A stretch of DNA of 16,095 bases, from NCBI GenBank assembly GCA_905211505.1, contig CAJMAX010000024.1, positions 1-16,095 on the forward strand, given 5' to 3'. The DNA is from an uncultured bacterium (GTDB taxonomy: Bacteria > Cyanobacteriota > Vampirovibrionia > Gastranaerophilales > Gastranaerophilaceae). Shown here in pieces: positions 16,057 to 16,095 of this stretch. The notes beneath the pieces were generated by a model. It saw only the letters and a program-made list of their open reading frames with translations, searched no databases and had not been told where the DNA came from. Numbering within the stretch: the stretch's first letter is position 1; every line of letters starts with the position of its first letter. The translations under genes and the position numbers were made by a program.

Positions 16057-16095
16057 TGTAGTTATGACGATTAATTGTTTTTTAGTAAGATTAAT

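Noticed and set aside
1..16095. Mobile element, prophage, CRISPR array or tRNA/rRNA genes
   Set aside because: No transposase, integrase or phage genes, no regularly spaced direct repeats and no tRNA- or rRNA-like sequence were found on either strand.

Overview
The window is AT-rich chromosomal DNA packed with bacterial housekeeping genes. It shows no phage, transposon, CRISPR, rRNA or tRNA signature. The best guess for the source is an anaerobic, fermentative bacterium of the non-photosynthetic cyanobacterial sister lineage (Melainabacteria/Vampirovibrionia, perhaps Gastranaerophilales). This rests on a large homodimer-type pyruvate:ferredoxin oxidoreductase, the very low GC content, and a protein with the N-terminal style MNISSI...DTVTFSGG that I associate from memory with that group. 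The assignment is an inference and was not tested.

Layout, left to right. (1) rlmD (+), a 23S rRNA uracil methyltransferase, converges tail to tail on a minus-strand gene whose protein carries what looks like a divergent RelA/SpoT-type alarmone synthetase domain; their stop codons share the palindrome TTAA. (2) nifJ (+), a complete 1179-residue pyruvate:ferredoxin oxidoreductase, ends at a strong bidirectional hairpin shared with a small minus-strand coiled-coil protein. (3) tatD (+) converges with an 8-nt overlap on a minus-strand pair: polA (DNA polymerase I) followed by a small exported protein whose start lies inside the end of polA. (4) A minus-strand proteostasis operon tig-clpP-clpX (trigger factor, Clp protease subunit, Clp unfoldase) has a recognisable promoter before tig and a 20-bp terminator hairpin after clpX. 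Interlocking inverted repeats sit between clpP and clpX. (5) rpsP (+) encodes ribosomal protein S16 with an Ala/Glu-rich tail, preceded by a 260-bp gap holding a locally GC-richer, foldable segment. (6) An OmpR-type response regulator (-) shares the rpsP terminator and faces a good sigma-70-type promoter that fires rightward out of the window.

Functionally, rlmD and rpsP serve the ribosome, tig-clpP-clpX folds new chains and degrades proteins, polA and tatD handle DNA, and nifJ supplies acetyl-CoA and reduced ferredoxin. The least expected gene is the RelA/SpoT-like one at 1358-2548. The exported protein after polA and the coiled-coil protein after nifJ are unassigned. No multi-gene new system is evident; the best candidates for novelty are single genes and non-coding structures.
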